This document shows, one piece after another, positions 5,301 to 6,593 of a stretch of 6,593 bases of DNA. Within the stretch, counting starts at the first letter, position 1. Every line of letters starts with the position of its first letter. The notes under the pieces were generated by a model that worked only from the letters and a program-made list of their open reading frames with translations, was not told the origin of the DNA and searched no databases. Origin of the DNA: Lachnospiraceae bacterium (lineage in GTDB: Bacteria; Bacillota; Clostridia; Lachnospirales; Lachnospiraceae); contig JAFUKK010000078.1 in assembly GCA_017473665.1 (NCBI GenBank), positions 1-6,593 of the forward strand. Reading direction: 5' to 3'. The position numbers and the translations under genes are program-made.

Positions 5301-6593
5301 CTGGCAACAGTGAATGAGAGAGCAGAAGAGGAGAAAGCGGAAGTCACTATTCAATTACAGAATGTAGGAAAACAGGCAGCTTCCGGGCTCAAAATCCGTA
5401 TGCTTCCCGGGGAAGGCTGGAAGTGTGAGACTCTGGAGAAGCGTCGTGGAGATTTGGCTGCGGAGGAAAAGGATGATGCACGTTTTGTAATGATTCCTGT
5501 TACAGAAGAGGGGGCTATGCCTCTTGCCTATACTTTGGAATGGACCTATATGGATGGAGAATTGCGTCAGGAATCCGGCACTAGAGAAAGTCTGCTGGCA
5601 GAGGCAGAGAGACAAAGGACGGATGCACAGCTGGCGCAGACCATGAAGAGACAGATGGTAGCGGCTTGGGAGAATCAGCGTGAGGAACTGGCAGAAGTCA
5701 AAGAGATTGTGAAGAAGGTGGAGACTACCACCCAGGGAATTGACGAGACCACCAGACGTACGGATGCCACCACCCAGGGAATTGACGAGACTACCCGACG
5801 TACCGATGAGACCACCCAGGCGATTAAAAAGGATACGGAAGAGATTCTACGTGTACTCAGTGAAGACCTGGCACAGATTAAGGCACAGTTACCGGCTTCC
5901 GACGGCAGACCCCATGCAGAGGTGGCTGCTGAGATAAGGGAGAATTATGTCCAGGGAATTACGGCTGTGGTCAATAGACAGGGAGTTTCTGTCAACGCTT
6001 GTGAAGGTGATATGAGCGACGCATGGATTCCGACAGAATGGAATGTGCCTGTGGATGATGCCATGAAAGGTGTGCTGAATATTGCATTTTGGCTCAAGAT
6101 AAACTACGCAGATGCGGAACATCAAGTCAGCGGTCAGGTGGATTGTTCACCGGTAATGGCAATGCTGGGCAAATTCCTGGAATCTTATTTGAACCAGGTG
6201 CTATTAGGCAAGCTAAAGCAGGTAGACGGCAACTATCAGGTGAAAATTGACGGCAACTGGAAACGGCTGGGGGATCCCGCATTGCGAAAAATGATGCTGG
6301 GCAATTACACCTGGTTATTGGGAGCTAGTGTTCCGGCGGGACAAGGAAACTGGCGTGACAATCCCTTCCGCCAGCCTTTGATGGCCAGAATCGAAACGGG
6401 TAGTATCCTACAGCGGGAGCAGGAAATGAATGCTTTGTGGAGCCGGATGAATAAATGTCGTCTGAACCGTAATGATGCGGACCATGCAGATAAAACGGTA
6501 AGTTACGAGAAATTGAACAATAGTATAGAGTATCTGTTTACCGGTAATAAACCACTGGTAAGACAGATTCGGGACTTGGCTGATGCAATAAAT
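2367..6593 (+). CDS. Giant multidomain protein: Sm/SH3-like, long helical scaffold, Ig/CARDB-like, coiled coil, C-terminal HEPN-like domain (3' end outside window)
   Basis: I do not recognise this as a named gene. The frame is open for 1409 codons from ATG 2367 to the last base with no stop, so the C-terminus is missing. Residues 8-62 alternate strand-like stretches (WVQVQLL, RVRGKVLGI, ELVLEQPDG, MVAFTIID) like an Sm or SH3-type barrel. Residues about 75-975 are mainly amphipathic helices rich in Leu, Glu, Gln and aromatics, suggesting an alpha-solenoid or a degenerate repeat scaffold. I see no GxxxxGK[ST] Walker A motif, no membrane segment and no signal peptide, so a cytoplasmic location is likely. 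Residues about 978-1070 resemble an Ig/CARDB beta-sandwich (VTIQLQNVGKQAASGLKIRM, then PLAYTLEWTYMDGE). Residues 1075-1175 are a charged coiled coil with tandem heptads. Residues about 1255-1400 are helical with R1368-N1369-x3-H1373, the HEPN ribonuclease signature. The family inference is an intracellular sensor or scaffold with an RNase-like tail, possibly a defence or stress protein. Partner genes, if any, would lie downstream. Confidence is high that it is a real gene and low for its function. Confidence 0.92.
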   Translation, partial: MEIGRIDLNGILNRWVQVQLLSNDRVRGKVLGILEQELVLEQPDGSKKWLKATDMVAFTIIDEKQAGATIPETGEKLLQKLLHPEQAAESLSSLFRMWVKESTIEEMVRFAGQEQVRLLYRKENLNTYITPEESTYYKQLTDKGGRVLPSEDEALENALIKFILRNPQGYKGWNLYSKIWKDSQAEDEALGYCLAVLTCILNSNSQYDSQNISNINSMLKASGELDARYGVYTIYNWLYMFKQRKNISNDLPLVGALRAFTKGKTYAETECDIFYFRQFNGKEQEQFRHKVVRDYIRLLAEVNENIQFDYNYLYNKCAHFLATEWGEEAFYYDCFRETILQEDALLGVQMCREILYDMARLPVDEYHREQHFTFVQQVFDDINHWSVDEESRPLMEVCRQLIPLIRENPGSPVLLAILPLLSPYPNPVKKDELDKYIKPLESEQALEVLQYLTKCYGYGNGVIGMRMDEAYRKCLALCMETGMEDGSRMQQLLEGMCELQMGRLGSQNTGSVVMNQNCQKAVLCMLLSGREQSLGDVEQVYRSAYGKTERFERFLVYQGAVTKLWQTDKNFASQLFLAILSDQWKFFLEQTLKESNSLQQAMIDLLVTERIGARKSIFRLYLQQLHQEELGQIITNLGGPEKKVLEQLEGIALSEEERKQLVNLLWLRFPTLEKLAVLAVEQERVAVFWALLDAVFGTKVVMDMLRKAPVNAPGYELWKQAAMDFYGSEEFLEQVRATEEEAESYVYRSKELEADFYYGFSFSDKYEDTTDDINTDKRKELEEQLRNYTRWGFARSQMECLEALLPIYRKSVKDIVFYNDSLVRLGLLLCDQELRLNPEQARNIFWELLTAMEQKSYRYSRRNKEILKELLPRILEGYSLQEWKKQNCNMQILEGLAAFRNNGLTQEVVTSFIDQIRSVLELWSSETVGCYEMQKKCIDSMEVLQRSIFTDRYGMSVRHQWYAQLKKEKERLEQGAILLATVNERAEEEKAEVTIQLQNVGKQAASGLKIRMLPGEGWKCETLEKRRGDLAAEEKDDARFVMIPVTEEGAMPLAYTLEWTYMDGELRQESGTRESLLAEAERQRTDAQLAQTMKRQMVAAWENQREELAEVKEIVKKVETTTQGIDETTRRTDATTQGIDETTRRTDETTQAIKKDTEEILRVLSEDLAQIKAQLPASDGRPHAEVAAEIRENYVQGITAVVNRQGVSVNACEGDMSDAWIPTEWNVPVDDAMKGVLNIAFWLKINYADAEHQVSGQVDCSPVMAMLGKFLESYLNQVLLGKLKQVDGNYQVKIDGNWKRLGDPALRKMMLGNYTWLLGASVPAGQGNWRDNPFRQPLMARIETGSILQREQEMNALWSRMNKCRLNRNDADHADKTVSYEKLNNSIEYLFTGNKPLVRQIRDLADAIN
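5727..5825 (+). repeat. 42-bp in-frame tandem repeat (14-residue coiled-coil unit) in the giant gene
   Basis: Two full units (5727-5768 and 5769-5810) match at 37 of 42 bases, with the first 23 bases identical, and a third partial unit starts at 5811. They encode TTQGIDETTRRTDA, then TTQGIDETTRRTDE, then TTQAI, at residues 1121-1153. Each 14-residue unit splits into two related heptads beginning TT, so the protein period is seven, as in a coiled coil. High DNA identity beside synonymous changes (ACC/ACT, AGA/CGA, ACG/ACC) suggests a fairly recent duplication that has begun to drift. Copy number may vary between strains. Confidence 0.85.
6129..6566 (+). other. HEPN-like domain region of the giant protein (R-N-x3-H motif at 6468-6485)
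   Basis: Residues about 1255-1400 follow the HEPN layout. A first helix carries a conserved-type glutamate (MLGKFLESYLNQVLLGKL, 1266-1283). A segment MMLGNYTWLLG (1309-1319) recalls the T-L-G-x-L turn of several HEPN families. A helix then ends in RNDADHAD (1368-1375), and a last helix (SYEKLNNSIEYLF, 1379-1391) follows. R-x4-H is the composite active site of HEPN ribonucleases, with Arg, Asn and His all present here, so the domain looks catalytically intact. Some HEPN domains are inactive or bind other ligands, so RNase activity is an inference from family knowledge. Confidence 0.65.

Noticed and set aside
2367..6593. Search for Walker A, transmembrane segments or a signal peptide in the giant protein
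   Set aside because: No GxxxxGK[ST], no hydrophobic run of about 20 residues and no N-terminal leader were found, so no ATPase or membrane claim is made.

Overview
The window carries three genes, all on the + strand, tightly packed. Purine-rich ribosome-binding sites, roughly 45-50% GC, mixed AGA/CGG/CGT arginine codons and the protein families suggest a Firmicutes chromosome, most likely a gut-type Clostridia/Lachnospiraceae member. This is an inference from style and not a species call.

Layout: (1) positions 42-1271 encode a complete M20D-family zinc amidohydrolase (N-acyl-amino-acid or hippurate hydrolase type). (2) A strong extended -10 promoter at about 1298-1306 precedes a complete PLP-dependent cysteine-synthase-like enzyme, 1390-2328, with an unusual glutamine in its substrate-binding loop. 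A terminator-like hairpin with a U-tract lies inside the last codons of this gene (2285-2307). (3) From 2367 to the window edge (6593) one uninterrupted reading frame of 1409 codons runs on without reaching a stop. It covers about 64% of the window. I followed its phase line by line and found no stop or frameshift.

The giant protein is the item most likely to be new. Its visible order is: a small Sm/SH3-like beta-barrel (about residues 8-62); about 900 residues of mostly helical, repeat-like sequence with no visible Walker A motif, membrane segment or signal peptide; an Ig/CARDB-like beta-sandwich (about 978-1070); a charged coiled coil containing a near-perfect 14-residue tandem repeat (about 1075-1175); and a C-terminal all-helical domain with the R-N-x3-H signature of HEPN ribonucleases (R1368, N1369, H1373). 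Scaffold plus coiled coil plus HEPN is an architecture typical of large cytoplasmic defence or conflict proteins, but no function can be proved from this sequence alone.

How the genes work together: the amidohydrolase and the cysteine synthase could act in one sulfur amino-acid salvage route, with deacylation of an N-acyl amino acid beside cysteine formation. The giant gene follows the cysteine synthase by only 38 bases with no obvious promoter between them. It may be read through from the cysK-like promoter, with the intragenic hairpin as a possible control point, or it may be an accessory gene inserted beside housekeeping genes. No RNA genes, CRISPR arrays, insertion sequences or attachment sites were seen.
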